A stretch of 64,000 nucleotides of DNA, from NCBI GenBank assembly GCA_032209605.1, contig JASFXZ010000028.1:9856981-9920980 (forward strand), given 5' to 3'. Below are positions 22,800-35,624 of this stretch, one piece after another (the first letter of the stretch is position 1; each line of letters begins with the position of its first letter). Source of the DNA: Mactromeris polynyma (Eukaryota > Mollusca > Bivalvia > Venerida > Mactridae). The position numbers and the translations under genes are program-made. Below the pieces are notes generated by a model. That model searched no databases and had not been told where the DNA came from. It saw only the letters and a program-made list of their open reading frames with translations.

Positions 22800-23400
22800 T
22801 TTTCTGATTAATTATACGATTTATTGTCCAGCTCTGCCCTTTTGTGTGGGTTGCAGTTATGATTTGCACCAGAGTACAATCCCAGTGGAAATTAAACATT
22901 GAAACGAACTCAAAATAAAAAAGAATAAATAGGTCTGTACAGCGAAGTATAAAAACCGAATACCTAAAGGATATGCTCAATATCGTTATAACGGAATTTG
23001 CATATCAAACACACTATTTCAATATGAGATGTCTATAAGCCAACGATGCTGTAATATTTAAGATTTCGCACATAGAGCGCGTGCGAGGTGTGAACACATA
23101 GTCATAAATTGTCTGTAAACATTTTTTTTAATTAGATGGTGTTGAAAGTTATATTTTATTATTTATTACCATAGTTTTTGTACACGCAGAACTAGATGTA
23201 TTTTGTTGATTCACGAAACTCATATCGCTCCGCGCTGTTCTATTCGTGGAGGTAATAACGAAGATCAATTCAGTCTAAACAATACCCATTGTTATATAAT
23301 TATATTTGCGCTACGAATCTTTGTCAGAAATATATTAACATTTATTGCCGTTGTTTTCAACGAGTGAGTCTCTGGTGATGTAACGTCTATGACTTTTGCC
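22800..23400. other. No gene recognised
   Basis: AT-rich, without supported exons. Confidence 0.3.
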
Positions 23401-23404
23401 CTTT

Positions 23405-23520
23405 TATCTCCTTAACTCTTAATGTTTGAATACTGACGTTTCCCTTTGGTCTGTGTGGGCAGGCATTGTCTTGTGAATATGGCGTTTCCTGCAACAGTTA
23501 ATTGCTTCCTTACGTATTTC
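23405..23520 (+). repeat. Interspersed family A tail
   Basis: TCCTTAACTCTTAATGTTTG, then GTCTGTGTGGGCAGGCATTG and ATGGCGTTTCCTGCAACAGT. Confidence 0.6.
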
Positions 23521-24810
23521 GACGTTTCTCTTCATGCCTCTTTATGGTACAATGTTGAGAATTTCTCTTAATCTATAATTGTTGCGCAATCTTGTTTTGC
23601 TCCCAAAACCCTTTATTTTTGTTTTGTATGTGCGTTCTCCACATGTTTAAAACAATGATTTCGTGACATAGGGGTTTGTGTTTACATGCCCTCTTTTGTG
23701 AATGTGGTCTTCTTCACTTTTAGTGATTGTCTCAAAGATATTTAGTTTACCAAAGCTGGGAAATTACAGCACATGATAAGCAGCGATCATGGTAATAGGC
23801 CTCATATCTCAGGTGGGAAAACAAAACCCCAAATATGAGGAGTTCCAATGGAAGGAAAAGGCAAAATAACAAAGCTGGACTGTGGATTATTTCAAAAGAG
23901 TGAGAAGTGAAAATAAACTTAGCAGCACTCCAACGGAATCACAGTCTTACACTGCCAGTAAATATTTGAGACAAAATTATTTGTCCATTAGACGACGTAC
24001 GTCACATTTCCAAACACAATGTCATATTATCGAGTTATACTTAATGTCTTGTGGGTGCTAACAAAATGCTTTTTTACAAGCGTTGGTAAATTCAATTGTG
24101 AATTTGAGTAATGCCTAAGTACCGCCCCTGAGCAACAGTGCCATGCTACAAGCAAAGTCCATCAAGCATTTTAATTCAGGTATTTGTGAATAATTATTGT
24201 AGTTATTGAAGAAATCACTTTATACAATTTGATCTTGTAATCAAAAAGTCATTGCATTAGTGTTGTGGCTAGTGTGACCTTGCCAAGTACACATCTTGCT
24301 GCGTTATAGTTCATTCGATAGAACAATCAGTTGCCACGTTGGAGGTTATTCATGTGGAGAAGCATTCAGTTGATTGCCGAAGAACAGGTTTGGTAACCCA
24401 TAAACATTGGCCAGGTCAATTGACCGCATTACAACGGCCTAAAACCAAACGCAACATTACACGTCTACAATGTCTTCTTATTCTGTAAAAAAAGTATAAT
24501 TCACCAGACAAACAGACTAACAGCTGAGCATTATGTAAAATAAGACTTGAATATACAATTACACTCACGTATCTCCCTAACAATGCGAATCCATAACAAA
24601 TGATTTATAATGATAATTATACCACATACAGAATAATACAGTTAATTATATCTCTTCTTGTAAAATTATATCTTGGTAGCCACTAATTGACAATCGTTGT
24701 AAGAAATATATTTATTTGAAATATGTTTGTCTTTCAATATAACAAGCTTATTGTTACTTCTTGTGTGAGATTAGCCTGTTGTAAAATCCATTTAAACTCC
24801 ACGTATTTTT
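23520..24810. other. No gene recognised
   Basis: No exon, RNA gene or known element could be supported on either strand. Confidence 0.3.
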
Positions 24811-24814
24811 TCTG

Positions 24815-25210
24815 ACATGTCAAAGGCTGTAATTCACTGTATGGTTATTATGTGTATTTGTATTTTAAGTGTGTGTTAAATTCACATTTCACCTGTGCTA
24901 TTCTTTTATTTAAAATAGTGTCCATGTTATTTTCTCCCCACATTCGGCCTATTGATGCCAGCTTTCTAGAATTGTCCTGTGATGTATTCCATCCATTAAA
25001 TCCCTCCTGTTTTGTCCTATTGTGATTCCCTAGTTATTCCTCATGATCGGCCAGGCCATTATTCCTTGCGCCCCTGTTCCCTTACGTATGTAACATTGAG
25101 CCTCCTCAAATACCTTATGTTTTATTGATTGTTGTTTACCCGGAGGTCTGTGTGGAGAGGCACTATCTTGTGTATGTGTAGTTCCCTGTAGCTCTCTCTC
25201 TTTAATGTCG
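24815..25210 (+). repeat. Interspersed family A, near-complete copy
   Basis: Runs from the head (ATGTCAAAGGCTGTAATTCA) through a middle (ATTAAATCCCTCCTGTTTTG, GATCGGCCAGGCCATTATTC) to the tail (CCCGGAGGTCTGTGTGGAGA, then TAGTTCCCTGTAGC), about 395 bp. It shows the other copies to be fragments of one unit. No inverted repeats, pol III boxes or coding sequence are obvious. Confidence 0.8.
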
Positions 25211-25424
25211 CTTTGTGCTTGTGGGATGGCAATTCTTGCTCGACTTTTACATTAATTTATTTGAATATTTGAAGACCGCTTTTCTTATCACTGCGTATGT
25301 TTCATATTCGAACATATCTATGGTAGACATGTAGTGTTGAATCCGTTTTAATTTGTTAAATGTAGATTTTCGTATTTCTCGTCGAAATATGCTTAATAAG
25401 AATTATGAAAAAATCACTTATAGA

Positions 25425-25560
25425 ATATCATGAATTCATGATGTTGAAATCGTGAATTCATGAAGTTGAAATTGTGAATTCGTTATATTGAATTCGTGAA
25501 ATAATGAAATTCTTATCATGAATTCATGAAGATAAAATCGCGAATTCTTGAAGCTTGAAA
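25425..25560. repeat. Short tandem repeat rich in GAATTC
   Basis: TGAATTCATGAAGTTGAAAT-type units of about 23 bp repeat five to six times with substitutions, each carrying a GAATTC palindrome. Confidence 0.75.
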
Positions 25561-25744
25561 TGTCACCACCAGGCTTTCGTAATAAAAGCCATCTCGAACA
25601 TAACGCAACCGAATTAAAAATACTGTTTTGTAATGGAGGAAGCAGTTTGTATTTGTCCTTCTATATTTTAATATGGCATTCAGACCTCAAAAATAAGACC
25701 TACTTTATTCAAAGACATGATGTTCGTATTACTGAGGTATTCGT

Positions 25745-25830
25745 GTTTAAAAAAGGTTGTGCATGCATATGTGGGGCGGCATTGTCTTGTGTATATGGCG
25801 AACCATGTAGCAACTTATTCTCTCTTCTAT
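25745..25830 (+). repeat. Interspersed family A tail
   Basis: GTGGGGCGGCATTGTCTTGT, then ATGTAGCAACTTATTCTCTC. Confidence 0.65.
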
Positions 25831-25899
25831 GATACAATCATTATTTCTTATACAATACAGCCTCTTTGTCATCGGCGTTCGCCTGTATATATGCAAAGA

Positions 25900-26860
25900 T
25901 AGACATTATTTGAATCCCGTCTTTTTTCAGTCACTGTTTGTTATTTATAAACTAGGTTTTCGAGGAAGCCGCATGATTAAGTCCGTAAAATGATAAATGT
26001 CAGTTTACCGAACATATTTTACAACCTGCAGTTCTTAAGGAATAATTGGCATCCTGAAGACAGATAATGAACTGCATGGGTCATTTATCAAGATCTAGAG
26101 ATAAATGTTGATTAATTTGGTAAAAATGAGAAAAGAAGGCCTAGTGTAAATATTTGGACATAACGAAGAACCAGGGAGTTGAATTAAGTGCAGTCGGCCC
26201 TCGTGCATTTGAATGCATCGGTTCCGAAATTTTATTTCGAATAATACATGGTTTCGAATAGCCCCTTCATTTCGACGTTCAATGGAAAAAATATCGGGAT
26301 CTGACATTTATTTCGGATGATACATTGTATTCGGATAGAAGATTGTCGAAAACATGAGTCCTGGCTGTATAGAATATGGGGAGTCTGGGGCCATAATTAA
26401 AAATGTTTTGTTCGGTATAACCCTACCTATAAATATAAATGGTCCCTAATCGTTTTGATAATACGAAACTTAAATTATACAGACATAAGCATGTTATTGA
26501 AAACCAATGTATTAATAAGAATATATCCATGATCATAAAAAATAAATCATGTTATCACATTAAGCTTATTTTTTTAAGTTTGGCGAATAAGACACATAAT
26601 AACCACTTTTTTACTGATATGTTTTATGACAAAGACTTGGCAACAACCTTCTGCATAGTGGCATACCTTTTCAAAGAACAACAGTCTCGATCACAGTTGG
26701 AATATAATTCTGTTTTCAATATCTTGATTTTATAAAAGTATATGTTAGTTCGATTATAGTTTAGATAAAATCAAGTACATTCAATGTGTATGAGGAAGAT
26801 CATAATATTCAGAAATTTTGCAGTTTTCCGCCTACAAAATTATCGAATTGCTTTTACAAC
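25900..26860. other. No gene recognised
   Basis: Open frames at 26095-26307 (minus) and 26439-26735 (plus) show only AT-driven composition and no domain. Confidence 0.3.
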
Positions 26861-26867
26861 ACGACAC

Positions 26868-26919
26868 AGGGAAGTAACGATGACGGGCGGTAGAGAAGTA
26901 AAGTAAGAGTTACTTCCCT
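26868..26919. repeat. 11-bp inverted repeat
   Basis: AGGGAAGTAAC and GTTACTTCCCT flank a 30-nt core, a possible tiny foldback element end or hairpin. Confidence 0.5.
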
Positions 26920-27289
26920 TCGCCTTTAGGAAGGTCACAAATCCGAACTTCACCAGCAGCGATTTTACTGCCGAATATAAGCTGTTTTCCCCTGATCAAA
27001 AAGGGTAAATTTTCCGAAAAAATCTTCATTTTTCCCAATTCTTTTTTTCATTTTCCCCTCTTCTGACTGAATGTATTTGTAGTAAGTCAGGTTTTGTGTA
27101 TTTTACCATTTATAAAATAATCTTTGCTCTTACATCGCCTCATATAACAAACATCAGCCACAGCTGAAAAGTTATTTATATAAGCAAAACAACCATTGCC
27201 TTATTTCTCCAAATTTATCGCGCCATTTTCCCAATTGAAAAAGCACAGGCAGTAAAATTATTTAATAAAATATCCCTGACTAGACAGAG

Positions 27290-27440
27290 CTAGGCAAAAT
27301 GGAGGAGGCAGGTTGGGGTCACGTGGTTAGCTAGGAGTACTGGTCTTTGTGTCCTAGTTTGCGCGTATACGTAGACATTGGAACCAGTGCGAAAGCAAGA
27401 TTCTGATTGGCTTGTTGGACCCAAAATGGCGGACAGAATG
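27290..27440. promoter_or_regulatory. Promoter-like GC-richer patch
   Basis: Within 120 bp are a CACGTG E-box (27320-27325), an ATTGG inverted CCAAT box (27406-27410) and a YY1-like AAAATGGCGG (27423-27432), in a patch richer in GC than its surroundings. These motifs co-occur at animal housekeeping promoters. No downstream first exon could be identified on either strand. Confidence 0.3.
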
Positions 27441-28190
27441 CGGGAATAAGTGAACAATTGATGTATTAAAGTCATTTCTCGATTTATACATCAATTTGTT
27501 GACAAGTTTCTGTTGGTTAACGATAAGTAATTTGTTAATATAACAAATCAAATCAATAGGGCTTCATATCGAGTGACTTCAACTGCGATGCGAATTAAGA
27601 AACACAAAACGTAGTCAACGTATTTACATGCGATCGGTTTAACAACATTAAACAGAAAATCGTCCCATATACGTATATCTGCCTACTGTACACTATCTTG
27701 TACTATCGTGATAGTCCTGCATTTGATATGCACTTCACCGCATGATACACGCCTGATACGTAAATGATCAAGTCATGTGATCAATTCATACGACTGCGCT
27801 GTATTGATATCACGGACATTTAAACATTATCATAGTCTGTGTTGACATATACATTCCTCATCGTATAAAATATTTGCATTCAATTTATCTACCATAAAAT
27901 CACGAATTATGATAATTTATCATCAATTTCTGTAACTTTAAATGTAAATATATTGAAGGTCTTTTTTAAATTTGCATAGTCATAAACATGAGAAAATGCC
28001 TACATACAGCGTGTACACGAGTTTCTATCACGACGTACGAGCCTTGTTAGCGCTTGCATATAGGAAATATCTGTTACGCAATTCCGGAAAACTTCTAAGA
28101 AAAGTTATAATGCAGTTTTTTTAGTATGTCTGTATAAAGTCATTAACGTGCCTTTTCCAAAATGACGCGGTCATGTGCCGTGAGATAAAA
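27440..28190. other. No gene recognised; 3' flank of pathogen-related copy A
   Basis: AT-rich sequence just downstream of the terminal exon ending at 28317. The expected polyadenylation signal on the minus strand could not be fixed with confidence. Confidence 0.3.
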
Positions 28191-28316
28191 GTCATGTGAT
28201 TAAGTGACCTGATTAAGCATAACAATATCATACACCACCCTGTTATCGGATCGGAATGACTGTAAGTGACATGATCAATCAAAACAAATAAAATGGGATT
28301 TAGTTTGTATCCACCT

Positions 28317-28537
28317 CTAATGCTTGAATGGACAACTGGATTTCCTTCCCTTTGTTAGATGCATCAAGGTCATATTCGGGTCATAGTAAACGTCGATGGA
28401 TTGAATTTTCAAATCGTCGGTAACCCTGGCAACGCAACTACCAATCATCTCAATGAGCTCCCCTGTAGCCTTAACACCTTTGTAATCCCCTTCAAAGTTG
28501 CCCCAATGTCTCCACGTGAACGATACAACTGGAGGAC
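28317..28537 (-). CDS. Pathogen-related protein-like (SnoaL-like), copy A, exon 3 (terminal)
   Basis: The terminal exon starts after TATATATTTAAG| and first completes the Gly codon split with exon 2 (phase 1). It supplies residues 141-212 and a TAG stop (28317-28319). It reads PPVVSFTWRHWGNFEGDYKG in its first third; the SGPP..F.WRHWG signature (WRHWG at 148-152) is diagnostic of the pathogen-related family, and YYDP sits near 190-193. The core belongs to the SnoaL-like/NTF2-like fold. The plus-strand 63-codon frame over the same bases is a shadow. Family members are small cytosolic proteins; an enzymatic activity or ligand is not established and none is claimed. Confidence 0.9.
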
Positions 28538-28637
28538 CTTAAATATATAAAAATGTACTAAAACAACATAGCGAATAATAAATGTTTCAGCATGGAGTCG
28601 CACATAATAAATGTATAACATATAACAAATACCGTAG

Positions 28638-28897
28638 CTGGCATGCGAACGCCATTCAATAAGTGCATAGCCATTACTAAATGTTTCAACTGGCATGCGG
28701 ATGTCATTCAATAAATGCATAGCTATTACTAAATGTTTCAACTGGCATGCGAATGTCATTCAATAAGTGCATATCAATTACTAAATGTTTCAACTGGCAT
28801 GCGAATGTCATTTAATAAGTGGATAGCTATTGATCAATGCTTTAACTGGCATGCGAATTGCATTCAATATGTATATATATCAATTAGGAAATGGTTA
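28638..28897. repeat. 52-bp VNTR, 5 units (intron 2, copy A)
   Basis: CTGGCATGCG begins at 28638, 28690, 28742, 28794 and 28846, an exact 52-bp period. Units also contain ATTCAATAAGTGCATA and TACTAAATGTTTCAA. It lies about 100 bp upstream of the exon 3 acceptor in transcript orientation. The homologous array in copy B has nine units. Confidence 0.95.
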
Positions 28898-29364
28898 AGC
28901 TAATGTGGCAGCCAAAGTCATCGCTTGGCTATTATAAAAATTAATGAAGTCCACTTCTGAACTCATCGGGTGATGGATCGTGCAGTGTATTCAATATGTA
29001 CTAAAATGCTACTGAAAGAGTCAGTTGAATTTACATTTATGCAAATAGAATATCACTGAAGTGTCTCATAATGTTTTGAAGGTAATATCACCATACATGT
29101 ACATGAAAACCTAGAAACAAACCCCTTAAAGGCCATTTCAAGACACACACTAAAGTGTACTGCTATTACATGTATAGTGATCTGGTGGTTAATGTGATGT
29201 TGCTGATATTAAAGTCTGGTACTTTGTACAGTTAACTGACACTGATATACAACTGGGCAAAACGATTATGAACAATATGCATGGTTTTGTGTGATTACAG
29301 AAAATAGCATTTTGTTTATTCGAAAATAATCTTAAATAATGATTCCATTTTGATAAATAATATA

Positions 29365-29604
29365 TATGAGCGCTGCTATGGGATTTACAACTTCTTCTGT
29401 AAGTGACGTCATTTCAAGTAAACGCAACACGTGATGTCACTATTTGCAAGCAGGAAACTCTTTTATCTCCATATTATCACTTCGTTTTCATATTGACATA
29501 TGGGGCAAATATTGCTTACTGTCAGTCAGTACATGCTGACGTCACATTTCTTGAAATGACTTCACTTGAAGAAGAGGTTGGAAATCGTACAGTGGGGCTC
29601 AAAT
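29365..29604. mobile_element. GAGCGC-ended MITE, copy 2
   Basis: From ATATGAGCGCTGCTATGGGA to TCGTACAGTGGGGCTCAAAT, with inner inverted repeats AAGTGACGTCATTTCAAG and TTGAAATGACTTCACTTGA. It is shared with copy B at 56827, so it predates the gene duplication. Confidence 0.8.
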
Positions 29605-30235
29605 GTTGAATAACTCTGGTGAGAGTGATAAACGGAAGATAATTTATATGTCAGGTTGATGTTATAATTAATCTACAGAGTTAAACTAATTTCTCAAATC
29701 ATGATTTTAGAAATGCAATTAATATTTATCAATGCAAAACATCACGAAAGTGCTATTAAACTGAAATAAAACAATCATTTGGGGATCACTCATTTTAATA
29801 TATGTTAAACACAACAATAAAAAAACAGCACGACTCACAAGGTAGGTTCTGCATACAACTAATATCTTAATTGTGTTACCTTATTTTACGAAATTAACCA
29901 CCAAACCCACACACGTGTTATCAGCAACCAGATGATATCAGCAGAAAAGAACTTGTCACTTCAATTTCACAACCAATTTACACACTTCAAGTTTGTGGGC
30001 GCATGGTTTATGTTTATCCTGTTATAGGTGTACGCAGTACATAAGTATATGTATCTACATCTCATATCAAACATTTATGCAGTTCAAGTGAAAAGATTAT
30101 GTACTTCCTTAAACGATATGTTTACCAATAGATGTGGTATAGAGGAAAATACTTGATAGAATTACAGAAGACGTACAAATATACAAACTAGACGTATTCT
30201 AGTAACTAAAATTGGTTTATAAAACATTTCTAACA

Positions 30236-30325
30236 TACAGTAAAACTTCGAAACCTCGAACTGCCGTCGGACCTAGCAATTAGTTCGAGCCATCTAATGT
30301 TCGAGGCATCTACGGTACACGCGTA
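30236..30325. mobile_element. pogo/Tigger-like end
   Basis: Starts TACAGTAAAACTTCGAAACC and continues with GTTCGAGGCATCTACGG, as in short pogo-like elements. Only one end is clear. Confidence 0.5.
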
Positions 30326-30329
30326 TTTG

Positions 30330-31120
30330 TCCTAACTGACAGTCAAAGCGCAGAAAAAGGCCCATTAGGTACACAAATCACAATTTATTTTGTTTACCCT
30401 ATATCATTATTTTCCTCTACGAAAAATCTTTTGTAATGAAGCTATGGTGCATAGTTTTCAGATATGGCGTTTTGAAAATACATCGTACTATGTGCATATT
30501 TTGTCAGGTTTTATGGAAAGTATAACGTCGCAAAACACCCATACTTAATTTCAGCTATGTTTGAAATCATTTGACATGTTGAATGATTCATTGAAATACT
30601 TGATTGAGATTGATATATCCACCTTATGCAGTGAAATTATCAGAATATCAATACTAAGAAATAAAATATCTAATACATTTTCTGCACAGTGTAATTTTGC
30701 TGTCATTTCTACATCTATTGAAGAATGAACTGTAGGTCAAAATCTTAAGTTAATTATATTCAATGCTTTCATACAGTTTTAGTTAAACTAGAGGCGTCTA
30801 TAGCGGTGCATATTCTGAAGAATCGAATTTTCTACAATGTCTATAACGACTAAACAAATAATAATGATAATTTCCAATATTTAACAAAGCATGTATTTTG
30901 CATATCGCATTGCAAAATAAATCTTCCTTTCATGAAAGGAGCATAAATATGTTAGTCTCTTATAACGTATTATTTTGGGCTATACATTGAATTTTACATA
31001 AAGTTTACATAAATTTTGTAAAATATGGTAGCTTAAATTACTCTGCAAAGTCGAATAAAAGCATTCAGACATTATATTATATTACATCGCGATAACGCAA
31101 ACAACCTCTAGCGAACTTAT
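30330..31120. other. No gene recognised (intron 2, copy A)
   Basis: AT-rich intronic DNA with no recognisable element. The equivalent span of copy B carries a LINE relic instead. Confidence 0.35.
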
Positions 31121-31149
31121 TCAAATTACAGAAAGAATGTCTTGCCTAC

Positions 31150-31250
31150 TGACATTCAATGGAGGAATCCTCTCCAGTCCGGAATCTCCTCTAATCCGAA
31201 CTTTATAGTTTGTCCGACAGGGTGTTCGGATTAGGGAGTTTCCACTGTAC
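31150..31250. mobile_element. pogo/Tigger-like end, second type
   Basis: The minus strand reads CAGTGGAAACTCCCTAATCC then GAACACCCTGTCGGAC, typical of pogo-like inverted termini. The minus-strand frame at 31121-31435 runs through it. Confidence 0.5.
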
Positions 31251-31394
31251 ATGTACAACTGGAAAGAAATGATCACGAAGTGCGAATAACATGTGTCGCC
31301 AATCTTACCCGTCAACAAACAATATAATATTTTTAAGGTGGTCTTTAAGTGAGGTTTTACTGTATTTCTGAATCGATATTTAGTGCATAAGGCG

Positions 31395-31440
31395 TTCAAA
31401 TGTTGATCTTGCGGTTTGCGGTTCGAGTCTCGCATCTGTC
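31395..31440 (+). repeat. tRNA-derived SINE head
   Basis: GCGGTTCGAGTCTCGCATCT is a pol III B-box/T-arm; AGTGCATAAGGCGTTCAAAT upstream resembles an A box and D arm. It recurs at 59940-59985 with substitutions. It is a SINE head, not an intact tRNA gene. Confidence 0.5.
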
Positions 31441-32450
31441 ATCTATATCGATGATTTTTATTTTATCTACTTTTATTATTATTATATACTTATAGTCCGA
31501 ACATATTAACCTGACCCTGACCTCAATGCATGAATATATTATACATTGATAATAGACATGACCATAATTATATTTAAATTATCAGTATTCAGCTCGGTAG
31601 ATGTGCAACATAAATATGTATCGGTAGATTTAAATCACATTCCTACGTCTTTTAACAGCGTTATCAATCAATATATCATATACGGTGGCGTCGCGACTGG
31701 GTTGGCGGTCGTGCTATGTGATTTTATAGTGGTTTGCACATTGGACCATTTTTTACAACGGATGTAAAAGGCAATTCATTTTGCATTCCACATTACTTCA
31801 TTAAAAACAGATGTTAAGCGCATTTATGTTTCAATACACTGCAATTATTTTTCACTGAATATTATTCAATCAGTGAAGCATCATAGTGTTTATAAGTTCA
31901 AATTATGTCCTGTTATGATACATTTATATACGGAGGTGGTTTGTCATAACTATGTTTTGTTATGTTTTGTGCTATACATGTTTTGTTGTAAATAAGTTAT
32001 AATCTTCAACCATGGAGGATAATAAAGTATCTATATATATACTCTTTGTACATGCTTTGTATTATAAGAATTGTTTATTTTTGTAAATATGTAATTGTCA
32101 TTAAAAGGAATGGTTTAGGCACAAATATGTCGATACATATTTATAACACAAACTTGTTAAATGATTTATACGTTGAAAAAAATTGTGATACATTAAGCAC
32201 GTGTAATAATTTCATTGAAATACATATATACTAAAATGAGAAAGGAATCGAGTAAATTCGACAATACACTTTAAAGCATGGGAGTTACCACTGCGACACC
32301 GTCCTGTCGAAGGATCTTGCTTTTTTTAATAAATATATCATTTCCCTGATACATTTCGTTGCGTAAATTACATCCGGAAATTCTTCCTAATAAAAATGAA
32401 TGCAAGGTCAATACGAACGCATTATACGATTAGAGAAGCATTGCTGGGAC

Positions 32451-32750
32451 CAGGGCTCTAGAAATCCACTTGTCCGACATGCCTGACAAGTCTAATTGCC
32501 AGTAATTGGTGAATCGGGCTACCAACAGTTGAGTTGAAATAAGTTAAGGGCAAGTCTGTTTTAAAGCCACTTAACATTGGATATTCTATATATAGAACAA
32601 AAATCATGCATTACCGATGCATTGAAATTGGTGACAATTCAACAGTCAACAAACTTTCTCGGACAACTAGCATTCAATGACGGACAAGTAAAAAATCAAA
32701 AACATGTTTACCCGTCCGGGAAAAGTGTTTTAAAAAAATCTAGAGCCCTG
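32451..32750. mobile_element. hAT-like MITE (CAGGGCTCTAGA ends), full copy
   Basis: Exactly 300 bp between inverted ends CAGGGCTCTAGA and TCTAGAGCCCTG. A second copy lies at 60882-61145 and a truncated one at 39034-39180. The ends fit the hAT pattern, but the 8-bp flanks match only partly. Confidence 0.7.
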
Positions 32751-33014
32751 CTAGAGACATAGGGTTGACGAGGTTATATATGACCATATTGGCCAGTTTT
32801 GCCCATAATCGAATATTTATTGCCTTTAACAAAAAACTTAATGCTTTCATTAGAAATGAAGCAATCTAAACTCATACATCAGGAGATACAGAGTTCGGGT
32901 TTTATGACGGGTGGATGGTCTAGAGAGGTTGAAGTGGGTAAAATGTGTTTATTTATTATATCGTCAACCTTACTGAAAGGCCAGCTTGTTCCGACTTGTG
33001 GGACACCTTATTTC

Positions 33015-35380
33015 TGAACACGTTTACTTCCGTTCTTATTCAAACTAATTGATGAATCCAACTGTATGATGATGACTAATGAATTATATCTTCAAAATTA
33101 AAAAAGACAAAAATGTTATTTCACAAACTTTCTAAAAAACGGAATATGTATTGCAGAAATATTATTTTTTCAAAACCGTTTGCACAATTTTGATATCTCA
33201 ATCCGTTGTTGAGATATTACCGATTTCCCACCGTTCCCATGTATTTTTCCCATTAACCACGTTACATATTGTGAAATAACATTTAAGTCCTTTTTAACTT
33301 TGAAGACATGAACCAAGGCTATATAGACAAAGAAGGGAAAAAACGGACTGGTCGGGTTTAAAACCCAATATCTAAGTACATAAAAGGAAATTTAAATTTG
33401 TGCAAGCGGCTTTACAATCTTCATTCCTTTAGCTTTACAAATATGTAAATTTGATGAAAAAATAATTATTTCATTTTGGACCTTTTTAACTTTGAACCTG
33501 ATGATTTCCATTTTTTTCTTTCTATTTCATATTGTTACTGCATGTGTATATCGATCACAGCGCCGTATCTCTAAATGTGGTCACTTAAGATATTATCTCA
33601 ATTTAACTGGCGTGCTATATTGTTCGCTGGACCATGGTTTATAGTTAGACTGGTAGCACTTAATTTCTTCTAGAAGACCATTTCGCATTTTCTTCAGCAG
33701 CATTTTTATTTCAATTGCGATAAACATTTTGTTTCAATTCAGAGTAAATATATAGATATTGGTCCATAAAGTTGAACATAACATATATCATAGTGCAAAC
33801 AAATCGTTCTAAAATATTTGTGGTGTATATTTGATCTTCCACACATATCATGAACTTATATAATTCATTAATTATCATCATACAGTCGGATTCATAAATG
33901 AGTATGAATCATTCGTTATATAGATAAACTAGTAAATTGATAAACTACACGCCAAAGCTAATTGGTACTAGTATATTTATTATCAACTTCTCAATATATA
34001 ACAGCAAAATAAAGTACTGCTCAGACGAAAAGAAAAATGAGAATACCGCCGACTAATATTTAGTGAAAGTACATTACAAACTGTCAATTTTACCCCACCT
34101 GCTAGAAATCCTTAATTGGTCATCACCTTAGAGATAATGTTGTCGTTCACATATATAACACCAGGTATCAGAATGTCTAATTGGCATGTGTCAGTCTTTA
34201 ATGTACATACATTTTTTTTACATAAACAATCTAAAACTTATGAAATGAATATCAATAAGTTATGCAGGTTATTTGTCTAAGTTATTGCAACATCGGCACA
34301 ACAATACTAATAGGACTAATCTAATAATTTTCACTTAAAGTATACAATTACGACCAATAAGTAGGACTATACATGTATATATGTGTTTATTAACCTCTCT
34401 TCTTTGTACAAATTACACTTATATGTACGATGTACAAAGCCACTCTAAATAAGAGTTATAAGAGACATAACATATATTATACAAAACATACTTTTATACA
34501 CATCATAAGTACAAAATGTGTGTAAAAATCGAATATCATCTCTGTCAGACAGTAGATGAACTGATTAGCACTTGCCTCTAGTTTATAGATAAAACATCAA
34601 CAATATAAAACATGACATACATGACTTAAGAGACTTGTTACGAGTGGCTCTACTGTACTCGTGTAATAAATCAGGCATGATAATTTTCCGCGGATTGATT
34701 TGACGCTCGCAAGGGCCGTTTTTGAGACAATTAAAACCATCTTATATGCTTAAAGGCCAGGAGCTTCAGCGGCCCACCTGGACCCCTTGCTAAATTTTCA
34801 GCTGATTTGAAATTTTGCATTCTCATGAATAAACACTTACCTTGAAAATGTATATACTATAATCAAATATTTCACTGAAGCGATCAAGAATTAATGACAG
34901 TTGCGACATTCAGTTGTTTATTGTAAACAAATCTAAAATGCATTATGAGGTTGCGTGCTTCAAAAAGTAAGCAATTTGTTGATGGTTATGCAATACATAT
35001 GTATTTTATGAAATGCATAAATTGCTTCAGATTTTAATCTTTAAAGTTGTCAAGCGGTGAATTTTATTACATGAACGTAATCGAATAACTATGTAACAAA
35101 GAACCGCTAGACATGAACAGATCGTGAAATGTTAAATTGTTGTTGATGTGCCGACAAATAGTGTAAGGTGGGGCAAATCGCCCATATTAAGCAACATTTA
35201 CGATACAATAATAACCATGAGTTCGATTAAGCACATAATTATATACACATATCAATTAGATTTAACATATCACCTCTTATATGCATCTAGCGTGTCGAAT
35301 TGAAAGCTACGAACATTTAATTTTAAGCGGTTTTAAGTACATGACACTTATTACTATATATGATATTTGTTTTTTTACAG
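33015..35380. other. Copy A-specific intron insertion, no gene recognised
   Basis: The first part of an insertion of about 5.5-6 kb present only in copy A (copy B jumps from 61432 to the SINE at 61440). It is AT-rich and without a recognised domain. Confidence 0.4.
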
Positions 35381-35624
35381 GCAATTGAACATCTTCGTTG
35401 AACGCCCAGATTGTACATGCCATGGTCCATTCCTTCATGAGAGATTTTTTGGAGCTAGGAATTCGTAGCAGAACAGGATATCACCCCCACAACATCACTA
35501 CGATATGCATGTTTTGTTATACCACGTTCCTATATTTGTAGACTCATACGGTTCCCTCTGTCGATTATGGGGACAATGTGTAGAAAAAATTAATGATTTT
35601 ATTTAAAATATTCATCAAGCTTAA

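Larger units (their letters stand above)
28195..30075. repeat. Duplicated block, copy A (exon 3 side)
   Basis: Matches 55480-57470 and then 58380-58460: exon 3, the 52-bp VNTR, the GGCAGCCAAAGTCATCG segment, a GAGCGC-ended MITE and the distal TTTATGTTTATCCTGTTA segment. In copy B about 900 bp is inserted before that last piece. This is part of the tandem duplication of the pathogen-related gene. Confidence 0.85.
31330..33015. repeat. Repeated block R1 (intron 2, copy A)
   Basis: Matches R3 (59880-61432) over its whole length and, in part, R2 (38525-39195). It opens with a pogo-like end (GAGGTTTTACTGTA), then a tRNA-like head, a 3'-end-like AATAAAGTATCT stretch near 32020, and a hAT-like MITE at 32451-32750. 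Confidence 0.8.

Noticed and set aside
28359..28550. Plus-strand 63-codon open frame, conserved at 55641-55832
   Set aside because: Its conservation comes from the minus-strand exon 3 of the pathogen-related gene; the minus-strand reading has splice sites, phase and family signature, and the differences are synonymous only on that strand.
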